DNA from: Incurvaria masculella
Taxonomy: Eukaryota > Arthropoda > Insecta > Lepidoptera > Incurvariidae
Length of the DNA: 64,000 bases
Direction of reading: 5' to 3'
Assembly: GCA_946894095.1 (NCBI GenBank)
Contig: OX335656.1
Location: 8,013,001 to 8,077,000, forward strand
The notes under the pieces are model-generated. The model was given only the letters and a program-made list of their open reading frames with translations, ran no database searches and was not told the DNA's origin. Of the stretch, positions 9,045 to 19,411 are shown one piece after another. Position 1 is the stretch's first letter, and the number at the start of each line of letters is the position of its first letter. A program made the translations under genes and the position numbers.

Positions 9045-10140
9045 TTAAAGCGCGTCTTAAAGCGCTGTGTGTGCACAACCCACAGCCACCGAAATTCTAC
9101 GGACTGCCCAAAATCCACAAGGAGGGAATACCGCTCAGGCCTATTGTCAGTCAAATTGATTCTCCGACCTATCTCTTGTCGAAATACCTCTCACAAATGT
9201 TGCGAACGCTCGTGGGAAGAACTTCCTCATACGTAAAGGATTACAACCATTTTGTGCAAGAAATTCAGAAATTAAAGCTCGAACCGGATGACCTCATGGT
9301 CAGCTTCGATGTAGAATCCCTATACACGAATGTGCCCTTGTCTGATGCTCTAAATATCATTGAAAACAAACTAGTCCAAAATGATATCTCGATTAAGCAC
9401 ACAAGGCTCATAGAACACTGTCTACGTCAAAATTATGCCTGTGGCAGGGTAACTACTACATCCAACTCGACGGAGTTGCTATGGGGTCTCCAGTCGCGTC
9501 AGTGGTGGCAAATATCTTCATGGAGGACTTCGAGGAACGGGCGCTCGGAACTGCTGCACACCCTCCGATCATATGGTTCCGCTATGTAGACCTTTTGCCA
9601 TCATGAAGAACGGACGGACCCATCTGGATTCCTTACTTCAGCACATTAATGGTATGCACCCACATATCAAGTTCACCACGGAAACAGAGAAGGAGAATAG
9701 TTTGGCATTTCTGGATGTATTAGTTATACGGAAGCCGGATGGCACGCTAGGTCACACGGTGTACCGAAAGCCGACACATACAGACAGATATCTAAATGCC
9801 AACTCCCATCATCACCCTGCCCAGCTGAGGTCCGTGGTGAGCTCGTTAATGAATCGGGCACATAAAAAATGTGATCTGGACCATGTGCAAGAAGAACTTT
9901 CACACGTAAGGAGAGCGTTGCAACACAATGGTTATACGGTACGGGACTGGAGCAGGAAGTCAACATAGACCGAAGGGCACACACGTCACAGTGGCACCAG
10001 CTGACACCGTTAGCTATGTGTGCACGGAGCCCTACATGTCTATGGTGCAGCAAATTGACAACCTACCCGCATCCACGAGGCAGCCTGAACCTACCCACAC
10101 CTACAATCTCCGCAGCCGACGCCCGCCAGTTACCGTCTGA
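9045..10140 (+). pseudogene. Penelope-like reverse transcriptase, broken
   Basis: Readable blocks in order: PPKFYGLPKIHKEG and PLRPIVSQIDSPTYLLSKYL (about 9079-9195), motif A LMVSFDVESLYTNVPL (about 9295-9345), motif [20 protein letters not shown] in a shifted frame (about 9475-9530), WFRYVD (about 9573-9590), then SLAFLDVLVIRKPDG and TVYRKPTHTDRYLNANSHHH (about 9700-9810). A few bases are missing right after Tyr-Val-Asp at about 9590, so the catalytic Asp pair is destroyed and the frame shifts. There are further shifts near 9445 and 9945. The N-terminal part is missing and no GIY-YIG endonuclease is seen after the RT; the frame ends SRRPPVTV at 10140. Confidence 0.85.
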
Positions 10141-10179
10141 CGAGCCGGGCTGTCAGACGTAACTCCGGGGCAACGAAGT

Positions 10180-10223
10180 GGCCCTGACGATGCTTCCTTC
10201 GTGTGAGGCGAAACATGTCGGCC
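10180..10223 (+). ncRNA. Hammerhead-ribozyme-like motif, right copy
   Basis: Same layout as the left copy but on the + strand: GGCC stem I at 10180-10183, CTGACGA at 10184-10190, GAAAC at 10210-10214, predicted cleavage after C10219 in GTC, and GGCC at 10220-10223. Stem II is weaker than in the left copy: GCTTC can pair with GAGGC, but the rest of the stem is lost to substitutions. Confidence 0.65.
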
Positions 10224-10595
10224 AAGCACGGCATTGCACACCGGAAAACCGTAAGTATTCAAAACATTATGTACAGCGACGGTGTAAATCTAAGAACATA
10301 TGCGAAAGAAGTATGTATGCTATATTGGTATATCGGTCGTCGGTCTATCATCTCTGCTTATACCCAATCGGTGAAGCGGCGTGATGGTATTATTTGTGGC
10401 GGTACTGCTGGGCATGTAAATCAAGTAGGTGTTTACGTAGTACTAGTTATATAGACGTCATTGAATGTTGTGAACGAAGCGAAAGAAGTATGTATGCTAT
10501 ATTGGTATATCGGTCGTCGGTCTATCATCTCTGCTTATACCCAATCGGTGAAGCGGCGTGATGGTATTATGTGTGTCGGTACTGCAGGGTATGTG

Positions 10596-12476
10596 ATTCC
10601 ACGTGTTATTCCTCGTTATGAAATATTTGTATGGGTATGACGTTTTTACGTAACAGCAAAGTTCTGTGAACGCCAATCTAGGTGAGAAGTCGCACTAGGG
10701 GTTCAGATCTATACGATGCCGGTTTCTTTGTGATAATGAATTTGTGGGGATAGTATAGAGGGAAATGCATGTATTTATGTTACGGATAAAACCCGATGTC
10801 GGTATTTTTTCCCTTTGAAGGTATATGTATATTGTAATTACGTTTTACCCGTGTCAAGTGCACTCATTTTGAGTTTCTGGTAATAAACATAAAGAACCTT
10901 AACCAATGATTTGGTTGTTTTTGTTCAAACAAAAAAATTGGGCTCATACATTTTGTTAAAAAAAAAATTATTATAATAAGACTATAATTATATTAAGACT
11001 CTTAATTAGTGCACTCAACATGGTACAAACCGAATGCAATATGCAAGGAAAAAATATTTCGAACTTTAACATTCATAAATTCACTTAACATAGTACAATT
11101 ATTTGTTCATTATTTTTCATTAACCATTCCGATATCAATGCTAAAAACAATTCATGTGATTATTGTAGCCATATATTTAGTGTGTCGCTGCCGGGTTATT
11201 TTAAGTCGTAAACTTCCGCTAATTTGTGTTTAAATCTATGAAATTAAAAATGTTAAAAGATTTAATTACGAATATATCGAATACATTTTGTTTATGGAGT
11301 CACTTGATATAATTGGTAATATTAACATATGGACCTTACTTGTTATCGTAGCAGTCTAGAAACAACTGTTTTGTAATGCCGTGTATACTTATATAAATAT
11401 ACATGAATACATATAATAATTGAAATTAATTCCGTATTTTAATTTCCGAACCAATGAACCATATGTCATCTATTCTGCCCTCCTTATTAAAATGGCGGTA
11501 ACTACATATGTGCCTAATATGCAGTTACCGCCTTTTGTATAAGGAGGGCAGTATTACAAAGTGCATGTCATATTTCGGTGCTTTCGTAAATACAAAATCG
11601 AAACCTTTGTTTAAAAAAAATATTTGCTGGTATCAGGTTTCGTAAGAAATATTAGAAACGATATAATCTTGCTACTGTGTGTGCTTGCTACATTTAACAT
11701 ATAATATATATGTATACCAAGTGAAAGTGCATATAAGTGTGATCATTCATTATGTGCCGAATCGATTGAAAACATCGGCGTTACGGATACGTTGTGTTGC
11801 CACCTCGACCGGTAAAAATCTTGCAGGTCATTTAAAAACATGTTGACCTGTGAGACCTTTTGTCAGATGTCACGTGGTATCGATTTACGTTTTTTTTTTC
11901 TTTATTTTAAAAGGTTATCAAAATTCCAGCTTTTAAATCCTTGTAACATTTTTTATTTATTAGCACGAAATAATGTGTATTGGATTTTACGAGCTTATGC
12001 GATCAAATGTCGGGTTAAAGTTACCGAAGGTGATGTGCTCCGTACATAGATAAAGTGCAAATAACAACAATTTAAATAAGAAATAAAATAATTCTGGTTA
12101 ATTACACAGTTTCAAATTAAAAGGCGATAGTAACAGATCATTGTTTGTACAAATAAACATGCCCATAATAAATAGATAGAGATGAAATAGAAAAATAAAC
12201 TAAATTCGAATTTTGAAAATGAACCTTTGGCTTGACAGACGCCATAAGAATTTCGAAGCTGTCATTAGCTTGTTTATATTTCTGACGTCCATTTGAAAAG
12301 TAACGTTCTATTCATAGATAATATAATATTTCTGGTTCTAGTTGAGTACTTTTTCACACAAAGTTTATGTTATAAAATCAAGAGGCGTCCCCGCGTTCGC
12401 GGGATTTGACATTGAGTGCCGTAAAAATAATATATTATATATGTATTGTTGTAATATCTAAGGTTGCCTTCGAGCA
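10596..12476. other. AT-rich region without recognised genes
   Basis: About 1.9 kb of AT-rich DNA. Apart from the hairpin at 11470-11555 I see only simple A/T runs and short random frames. An oddity is GCGTCCCCGCGTTCGCGGG near 12385, a GC-rich island of under 30 bases. Confidence 0.5.
11470..11555. repeat. Foldback hairpin element
   Basis: TTCTGCCCTCCTTAT...AATGGCGGTAACT pairs with AGTTACCGCC...ATAAGGAGGGCAGTA around a short centre at about 11512. The length and imperfect arms suggest a tiny MITE rather than an RNA gene. Confidence 0.75.
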
Positions 12477-12584
12477 GGAGCGTTCTTTAAGCAGCGCATA
12501 AGCCAGGCGATACAGCGGGGAAACGCTGCCTCCGTTATGGGGACAATGTCATCGGTCCCCATGGAAGAATATTTTAATTTGTGA
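12477..12584 (+). pseudogene. C-terminal fragment of a retroelement ORF
   Basis: Thirty-five codons ending in TGA: GAFFKQRISQAIQRGN, then AASVMGT and MEEYFNL. The QRIS-AIQRGNAASVMGT pattern is one I recall at the very C-terminus of reverse transcriptase proteins in lepidopteran genomes. I cannot name the clade with confidence. No related sequence precedes it. Confidence 0.55.
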
Positions 12585-13103
12585 TTATGATTTTAATTTT
12601 TAGTTTCTTAACATTTTATCAAATAAATTTTCATTCTACCTCTAAGGTTGCAATGTTGCAATAATAGTTCTTGTAATGTATTATTTTCTCAGAAAATAAT
12701 GAGTACTAATAGTTTCAATTGAATCAATATGCGTCAAGTTTCGTGAGATTCCGTTGGTTTATTTATTGACCCTATCCGTTATACCTCTTAAAATGACCCC
12801 GTACTTAGTTATTAAGTAAGTTAAGAACTGTGATCTAATAATTGTGACCAACTGAAAAGCTAGCACGTAAAGCGTCGATCTCCGTGAGGTAAAGTATTGT
12901 GTCTCGAATCAACATTGCTGGCTGGAATCGCGGCGCTGTCCTCGTTCGAAGAAGAAGGTTTAGACACAACATCCGTTGCCTAGCGCGAATGTATAGAATC
13001 ATTGCGAACTGTTTGCGGCGGAGTCGCTTCACGGTCGGTCAACTCGGTCGAACTACCTGTTGGCTGTCTCTCGCCGCCCTAATTCCGTTTCCTATATACT
13101 GGG
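12585..13103. other. No gene recognised
   Basis: About 520 bp. Overlapping frames on both strands at 12835-13132 are Arg-rich and lack family features. I do not call a gene. Confidence 0.4.
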
Positions 13104-13337
13104 TGTTAACGGAGGTATGGTCCAAAAGATAACCCCTTATCCCTTGGCATATTTGGAGCAAAAGAGATGGAAAAAATCCTTCCCATATTTTTTTGTAAAT
13201 ACCTACACATAAACTGTATGGGTAGGACGATTTTTTTAAATCGTACAAAAAAAACCTTAACAAAACGTTGATAACCTTTTTAGCTCCAAATATGGCAAGG
13301 AATACGTGGTTAACCTTTGTAATGTACCTCCGCTAAC
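13104..13337. mobile_element. Long-arm foldback MITE
   Basis: About 234 bp. Left arm starts GTTAACGGAGGTATGG and includes TTGGCATATTTGGAGC; the right arm is its inverse, with GCTCCAAATATGGCAAGG and ending TACCTCCGCTAAC. The arms are about 70-75 bp with a poly-T and poly-A containing centre. Noncoding. Confidence 0.75.
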
Positions 13338-13439
13338 ATCCTGTATGATGATTAATTAATTTGCGTGAGGTGACAGTAATGCTTAGAACTCATCTGTCAA
13401 TCCCAGCATCGCAGACATCGCACTGTGTATTATAAGTCC

Positions 13440-13740
13440 CAGCAGTGAACCTCACGCCCACCTGACCCACCTGTCGTCGGTCCCCGGTCCGCCTGGCCCA
13501 CCAAGTTTAATCAACTTTGCCCGAAGTGAGCAGGAGGGAAGTGCCGCACAAGCGCCGCGCCGCGCCGGCCGTCGCGACGGAGACCGCCACGGCTCTAGGA
13601 ATCTCGCTCGAGTCGACACGCAACACGTGCAAACAGCGAGTTTGCGCCGACACGACGACTCCGCTGCCGCTGGTCTTATTGTTTAGTCTCGTAGCTGTGG
13701 GTCCTCATTGTGATGGTAACAATATTTTCTTTGCGGTCTA
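13440..13740. other. GC-rich island, nature unknown
   Basis: The GC content is clearly above the surroundings (GCGCCGCGCCGCGCCGG near 13552). A frame open from 13511 to 13741 ends in a hydrophobic stretch LPLVLLFSLVAVG followed by a GGTAAC that could be a donor. It has no ATG and a stop just upstream, so I do not call an exon. A promoter or 5' UTR is possible. Confidence 0.3.
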
Positions 13741-14089
13741 GTCTCTGGCGTTATATTTCTCTCGGTGTCGTGATTCCTTTGTTGCAAGTCGCACCAGTAG
13801 AATGTCAACATTGTGATTTTTTTTATTTAAGATCGATTTACCTACATGTGTTTTTTGTATTATTCAAAAAAATCAAACTGCATGGGATCCCATTTTGCTA
13901 ATTAGATCACACAATATTTATGGACTTGGTACTTTAAAACACTTCTAGTCAAACCAAGCAAGGAGGTTTACTTATAGGTACTTAGTTTAGAAGCCTTCAA
14001 GCCCATTGCAGTAAAAATAAAAAAAATTAGAACCAACCGATCCTTTAGGTCCATTATCTGTAGGGTCCGTAAACTATAGAATTCACTCC

Positions 14090-14259
14090 CTGCCGAGCTA
14101 TTTCCCCCAAAATATTACGTGGGGTCATTCAAACATGTTGTGAAAAAGCACCACTCCGCTGGCCGGTATAGTTTTCGCAGCAGTACGAAAGCTCATGTGC
14201 GTCGTCGGAGACCTCCTATGTTAGGTTCTGGGCTTAGCCGTATGCCGCGCTTGACATAA
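14090..14259 (+). pseudogene. LINE ORF2 C-terminal fragment
   Basis: A frame from 14090 to TAA at 14257-14259: NSLPAELFPPKYYVGSFKH, then HHSAGRYSFR and LSRMPRLT. The 'NSLP-A-LFP--Y-VGSFK' pattern is the usual last block of jockey-type LINE proteins. A degenerate copy of its last third is at 58395-58495. Confidence 0.7.
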
Positions 14260-14621
14260 AAAAAGTTCAATAGTATAGCGGGTGACAGCTCCCAAGCAAC
14301 TCACCGACCGAAGTGACGTTCAAGAATACTACACTGCTCGCCTTCACAAGTCCGTCACCGTCGAAGAGTTTTATGATTATGGAATGTCGTTCATTCGACG
14401 TTTTACAAATAATGTTCAAGCTGGTTCAAGCAAACGTAAATTAGATGAATTTTTGCACGTTTTCAACGAGACTTTCGCAATTTTACCCCATACAATTTAA
14501 AGCTCGCTTTCAATGGCATCTACACAGTTTGATCATTCCCGAGATCTGATTACTCTTTATGGCATACGTGTTGTAAGTGACGACGGCGCGCGGACGTGCA
14601 AACGCGGCGCCACAGAGTGGG
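14260..14621. other. Short orphan frame, no function seen
   Basis: A 73-codon frame at 14282-14500 contains VEEFYDYGMSFIRRF and KRKLDEFLHVFNETF. It looks protein-like, but starts without ATG and I know no homologue. It follows a LINE 3' end and may be a remnant of another element. Confidence 0.3.
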
Positions 14622-14961
14622 CAGTCTGAGTTCTCACCGAAATTGGCGTTTACGGCAAACCGATCGACTGGCGTTTTCTCCAAACTCCATACAAGTTTTT
14701 ACTAGATATTCTGTGGTTTTACTTCTTCAAGCTGTCAAAGTCAAACGCGGACTTCCGATTTGTATGAAAACGCAGAGTGGACGTAAACCGCAACGTCGAC
14801 GTATTTACGGCAACGTTGAGTAAGCTGTCAAATCAAGGTCGGACTCGCAAATGTTAGTTCGCTTAACGCCCGCTGCGCGCGCTCTTCAATTTCTCCATAC
14901 ATTTGAAAACGCCAGTCGATCGGTTTGCCGTAACGCCAATTTAGGTGACAACTTAGACTAC
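14622..14961 (+). mobile_element. Long-TIR MITE (GATCGACTGG family), copy 1
   Basis: About 340 bp with inverted ends of about 55 bp: GGCGTTTACGGCAAACCG and CGATCGACTGGCGTTTT on the left, and AAAACGCCAGTCGATCGG with TTGCCGTAACGCC on the right. Further copies are at 15350-15676 (opposite orientation) and 26850-27165. The frames at 14596-15084 are incidental. Confidence 0.8.
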
Positions 14962-15189
14962 CGGCTCAGAATAAGTTATATGGCGGCGCGACGCGGCAGC
15001 CTCAAAAAGCGTTTGCATACTCTTTGGCCCAACCATCCTCGCTCGCGCTTACCTACGCTATTTTGGACTCTCGCTGAAAAATAAATAAAAATATATAATT
15101 AACGAACTTACTTGCTATTACTACTAACACTTTCATAATACTACGTTTTAATAGCGATATACATAGATAGCGCCGTAATCCCTTATAAA

Positions 15190-15290
15190 CTGGACAGAAA
15201 ACACAAACAATTTTTCATTGCCGTTCGACCATCTTTGCTACCAAACGGAGTGGGCCACCTACAGTTTTACACGGCGGAATGTCCCTCCGC
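15190..15290 (-). mobile_element. SINE tail fragment
   Basis: Reverse fragment of the tail shared by SINE families A and B: AACTGGACAGAAAACACAAAC, CATTGCCGTTCGACCATC and CTACAGTTTTACA in the expected order, with internal losses. Confidence 0.6.
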
Positions 15291-15349
15291 TCCGCGTGAA
15301 TTAAGTCGACCGGTGTTGATAAGTTATAGGTAGGCAGTAAGTACACAGC

Positions 15350-15676
15350 CTGTAGTCCCAGTCGTCACCTAAATTAGCGTTTACGGCAAACCGATCAACT
15401 GGCGTTTTCAAATTTATGGAGAAATTGAAGAGCGCGCGCAGTGGGCGTTAATCGAACTAACATTTGTGAGTCCGAGTTTGATTTGAAAGCTTACTTAACG
15501 TTTCCGTAAATACGTCGACGTTGCCGTTTACGCCGACTCCGCGTTTTCATATAAATCGAAAGTCCGAGTTTGACTTTGACAGCTTGAAGAAGTATGGAGT
15601 TTGACGCTTTTACGGAAAACGCCAGTCGATCGGTTTGCCGTAAACGCCAATTTAGGTGAGAACTCAGACTGACCAC
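15350..15676 (-). mobile_element. Long-TIR MITE (GATCGACTGG family), copy 2
   Basis: Same ends as the copy at 14622-14961, with the internal sequence reversed. The two copies lie about 390 bp apart as an inverted pair. The frame at 15491-15676 is incidental. Confidence 0.8.
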
Positions 15677-15840
15677 TCAGTTTTAGATACTGATTCGGGT
15701 AGGCTAGTTTGTTTAAAAAATAACAATGAACATATTATTTGTATGACAAAATCACACGCCACAGAAGAGGACCAACAGTCACAAAAATCCTATTTGGTAT
15801 TCGAAATCACTGACCTGGTTTTGACCAAGTGCTGAGAGAA

Positions 15841-16190
15841 AGCAAAATATCATAAGTACAAAATGTTTGAAAATCCGAGAGACAAACTTACTATTGATCT
15901 GCTTCGTGAACGCTGTGCGCGTAGAATAATAGAATGTTATGCTTAATATAAGCTAAATACTGAAACTCACATAAAAAAACCAAAATATATCTGGAGTTTT
16001 ATCAAAAATACCAAAAAAAAATTACTAGTGATTCACCTTATGTAATAAAGAATGGTTCAACGATTGCTGAAGATGGTCAATCTTTTCCCATTGTATTTGC
16101 TGCACATTTAAAATCAGTTTATCGTGATCCACAACATGTTTGTGCTGTTAACAATGTTATCAGGGACTCTGAAAACGCCACACTTGCCAG
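15841..16190 (+). pseudogene. LINE ORF2 fragment between endonuclease and RT
   Basis: Translated pieces KMFENPRDKLTIDLLRERC and KPKYIWSFIKNTKKK, then VIKNGSTIAEDGQSFPIVF and AAHLKSVYRD, resemble the linker of jockey-type LINE ORF2 proteins that precedes the RT domain. There are stop codons and a frameshift. No RT motifs follow before the MITE at 16284. Confidence 0.6.
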
Positions 16191-16283
16191 AATGCCCTCG
16201 CTGTACCGTTGGCACAATTGTTTAACGTCTCTTTAAATATGGGCGTTTTTTCAGAAAAATAGAAAATCGTTTATGTCTCTGCC

Positions 16284-16530
16284 GGGGGTTACTATGGTGA
16301 ATAACTCACCAGGTGAATAACAGGTGAACAGGGAAAAGGGTGATGATCTGACGTTTAGTTGCCTTTCGTACCATGCCAACTGGTAAATTTCAATTCTTCG
16401 GCCGAATAACACGTCGTTTGACTGTTGCATGGTACGAAATGCAATTAAACATCAGATTTCATAAATTTCTTGCTTGTTCATGATATTCATGATATTCACC
16501 GGGCGAATTAATTTACGATGGTAACCCCCC
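16284..16530. mobile_element. Foldback MITE (GGGGGTTACyATGG ends), copy 1
   Basis: About 247 bp, starting GGGGGTTACTATGGTGAATA and ending TTAATTTACGATGGTAACCC. A second inverted pair, GACGTTTAGTTGCCTTTCGT and its inverse, lies inside. A relative is at 18957-19411 and a fragment near 20860-20905. Confidence 0.75.
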
Positions 16531-17129
16531 TGGTGCGGAGGCGCGGGAATTGTTGCAAATAAACAGCGTTGCACTGTCACATGACGCGGGAAAGTGTCAC
16601 AGCAACGATAGGGAGAACCTACAATTTTACCTAGGGTCCGATCGATTAATGCAATCCGCATTTCTCACGTCGGTGAAAGAGAGAGGTGCTGTGTATGCGA
16701 GTGAGAATTGAACCTGTAATCCACTCCGGCCGCCACCACGATTGGGCAGGACCAACTTTGCCAGACCAACATAGATGCAGAGCTAAGGTCACACTCTAGC
16801 ATCGTGGCCGGAGATGACCGTGCAGCTGCAGCGCGCAGCTCGCCGTCTCTCGCCGTCTCTCGCATTATGTATGTACATACACGATACCACCGAGCCACAC
16901 GAAATCAGTTCCCTCACGTGCGCAGCAGGGAGGTAAAAGATATTTTAAAACCACGTCAACATTTTAGGAATACTTATTTTGATGCTGACATGATAATTTA
17001 TTATGTCAGCCTCTGGCGTGACACTGGCTGACGACTGGTCGTTCGATAAATCGGCGTTAAGTGACCTTGGGTGTGGATTGGTGACGGTTTTCGACCGTTA
17101 AGTATGGTCATGTTTTCACAAAAAATAAT
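16531..17129. other. No gene recognised
   Basis: About 600 bp. It contains a short tandem CTCGCCGTCTCTCGCCGTCT near 16840-16862. Frames on both strands overlap each other and show no domain. Confidence 0.4.
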
Positions 17130-17365
17130 GCAGCGGCTCGAATTCCAAGTAAACTGTTAGGTTCTCTTGAATGACTAGGTGCCAGGGTAATGACACCAGG
17201 GTTCGCATTGAATGAAAGATGGTCGAAGCGGGAATGAGAATTGTCCGTGTTTAGCATCCAGGTCAATGTAGCCGTGCAATATAAAAAATGCCCTGACATA
17301 GTGCGTAGTTCTAATAGTTGGACTAGTATCATGACAGTTAATGTGGTATGAGTCGTCGATATACA
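17130..17365 (+). mobile_element. SINE family A fragment with internal deletion
   Basis: Begins GCAGCGGCTCG as in the family A head, then jumps into the tail (GGTCGAAGCGGGAATGAGAA, TTGTCCGTGTTTAGCATCC) and ends near GTGGTATGAGTCGTC. Both pol III boxes are lost. Confidence 0.65.
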
Positions 17366-18199
17366 ATTCCGTACAAATACAATGTAGAAACAGTAGTAAT
17401 CAAGTGACAAGATAAATTTTCGATATTTTTAAGAAGCCAAATAATAAAAAATACATACACTGATAAGACATTACTTATGGCAGACAAAATGGAAGAGAAA
17501 GAAATCATCATTCCGATTTTCGTTAGATTGCATTGAAAACATTTTAAAATATAGTCGGAAATTTTCGAAAATTTTGAAATGTTCTAAACCGGAAAAAGTA
17601 ATAACTTCAAGTGTGTTTTTTAGTTTTTGGTCCGTCGAAGTAAACTTTTTTCACCACTTTATAAATAAAAGGGACACACACAGCATGCTTCCGAACTGCA
17701 TTAGGCTAAGCAAGCAACAACTCTTAAAAACCCGAATACAAGAACAGAAAGCAAGCAATAGAAGGTCAATTATAGTTAAAAATAATATTATTTAAGACAA
17801 AATAGAAATGTTAACTTAAAATTGTAAAACATTGTTTACTAAATAAAAGAGTACTTACTTAAAAAGTTGCGAGTACAAATAATTAATATGATAATAAAAA
17901 TATGTGTAAACAAACTGTAAAAAAACTTGTTTAAGAGAGTCGTAACCCTATCAATTCCCCATACTACACGCGATGAACGTTTTCTAGGTTTCTGAAATTT
18001 TAGATTAAAAAATATGCTATCGAAATTAGAATGTCGAAAGTAAATTGGAAAATATTGGCTAATAAACATTGTTAAAAAGTTGTTTTTGTTACGTTCATTT
18101 TAAATTTTTTTTAATGAAAAATATTTACAAAATAATTAAAAGATACGGACATAGAATGAAGTTTTCTCAAGTGATAAAAAATTTATTAAAATCTGACAG
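17366..18199. other. AT-rich region
   Basis: About 830 bp of AT-rich DNA. The frames at 17574-17795 and 17839-18069 have Lys/Ile/Phe-rich composition expected from AT-rich sequence and no recognisable motif. AAGAGAGTCGTAACCCTATC near 17935 recurs near 55937. Confidence 0.4.
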
Positions 18200-18330
18200 C
18201 TTTTAGTGGTAGAAAAACGTTAGGTCCTTGAAGACGTATTCGCGAGTTCAATGGCAGTCGCCGTTGGTGCCTTGACTGTATTCCGTAAAATTTTCTAATC
18301 TTAGATTTCCTGTGACTTCACGACATCCTG
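18200..18330 (+). repeat. Short interspersed repeat fragment
   Basis: Blocks AAACGTTAGG, CAATGGCAGTCGCCG and TTAGATTTCCTGTGACT occur in the same order at 24910-25035 (with AAACGTTAGG, TAATGGCAGCCGCTC and TTAGATTTCCTGTGACT), and partial relatives occur near 28490-28530 and 56245-56300. The class is unknown. Confidence 0.5.
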
Positions 18331-18349
18331 CAGCCCGAAAGTGTAAAGG

Positions 18350-18700
18350 GAATGAACCAACGTAACGCAAGTGGAGCCCGGCGGCGACACGGGGAGGCAG
18401 CACCGGCGACTTTGTAGCCCGAGGACGAGCGGTGACCGGTGTGGAGGCAGGCAGCCTGTGGCGCGGGAAAGAGATACATCAGCTTAACCTGTCTGCGACG
18501 CTTCCTGTCCGTCTCCGAGGCCGCTATCCACTGGGAGCTTAGCTATATTATTCCCCGGCCGGCAGAGGTCGTTAGGGATAAACCTGTCTGAGTCGGCTCG
18601 GCTCGCCGCCTCCGCCGCAACCCCGCCGCTCGCCGCCGCCGCCCCAGCGAGAAACGCCCGCTCCGACTCGCTGGATAACACTAGGATTTTTACAGAATAA
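18350..18700. other. GC-rich island
   Basis: A GC-rich stretch in AT-rich DNA, with Cys/Ala/Arg-coding GCCGCC runs near 18600-18645. A minus-strand frame (18484-18705) is Ala/Ser-rich. No splice site pair convinces me. It could be an exon, a promoter or the relic of a GC-rich element. Confidence 0.3.
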
Positions 18701-18956
18701 TCCAAATGAATGATTGTCTACGTAAACTGAGTGTTCCGTCGGATGTAGGTACATTTGCGACATAATCGTGTGCGTAGATTGCCCGGTTTTTCCAGCGTAA
18801 TTGTCTTTGAAGATTCGGCTAATTTAGACTATAAAAAGAGCGGGCGCTGAACATGTGGAGATTTTTGGTTAGCGCAAAGACGATTAATTTAACTATTTTT
18901 TTTTTATTTATTGAACACAGTAAACGATTAATTTACTGTGTTCATTGAGAAAACGA

Positions 18957-19411
18957 CGGGGGCTATCATGGTAAATTCTTTCGCCGGGTAAGGAGGCAAG
19001 TGAGTGAAGAAATGTGACGTTTAGTTCGTGCAGTCAACCAAAGTTCTAAAGATACACTTCTGGTTAAAGGTAATAATGAATTGTGTTAAAAACTAGAAAA
19101 TTTACAAGTTAGGCTGTACCTTGTAAATTTTCTAGTTTTTTATTTACATGATAAATAGTACACATTCTCAGTTATTTTTTTATGTATAGTCAACCCTATG
19201 TTTCTTGGCTTAAGTCAAAGTATTTTGACTGTTCACCTTTTCCTTGAAGCGGAAGTGTGTCCTTTAATCTTTGGTTGACTGTACCATGTCAACTGTTAAA
19301 CGACGTCTTATTCGGCCAAGTGAACTGAAATGCATGCATGTTGCGAAATGCAACCAAACGTCAGATTTGATCACTCATTTACCCGTTAACCGGCCGAGTT
19401 AATTTAGAATG
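18957..19411. mobile_element. Foldback MITE (GGGGGTTACyATGG-like ends), copy 2, with hairpin insert
   Basis: Starts GGGGGCTATCATGGTAAATT and ends TTTAGAATGGTAACACCCC, with the internal pair AAATGTGACGTTTAGTTCGT / AAATGCAACCAAACGTCAGA. It is longer than copy 1 because of an AT-rich middle carrying the hairpin at about 19088-19142. Confidence 0.65.
19088..19142. repeat. Hairpin with 21-bp perfect arms
   Basis: AAAAACTAGAAAATTTACAAG pairs exactly with CTTGTAAATTTTCTAGTTTT around an 11-base centre TTAGGCTGTAC. It lies inside the MITE at 18957-19411. Confidence 0.85.

Larger units (their letters stand above)
8941..10301 (+). mobile_element. Penelope-like element inserted in the 177-bp array
   Basis: A 1361-bp insertion bordered by a 13-bp direct repeat GCGAAAGAAGTAT (8928-8940 and 10302-10314), which is present once per unit in the array and is therefore a target duplication. 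Inside, inverted repeats of about 110-115 bp (8941-9047 and 10154-10268) flank a reverse transcriptase body. Each inverted repeat holds a hammerhead-like motif. Thirty-three extra bases separate the right inverted repeat from the duplication. Confidence 0.85.
8691..10595 (+). repeat. Three-unit 177-bp tandem array, split by an insertion
   Basis: Unit starts fall at 8691, 8868 and 10419, each beginning AATCAAGTAGGTGTTTACG and ending GGTACTGC(T/A)GGG(T/C)ATGT. Unit 2 is interrupted after base 73 by the Penelope-like insertion at 8941-10301 and resumes in the same phase. Unit 3 ends at 10595. The units are very similar. I see no partial units outside this range. Function unknown. Confidence 0.85.

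Noticed and set aside
13511..13741. Hydrophobic segment LPLVLLFSLVAVG before a possible donor, resembling a signal peptide exon.
   Set aside because: There is no ATG in the frame and a stop lies just upstream; the donor match is poor.
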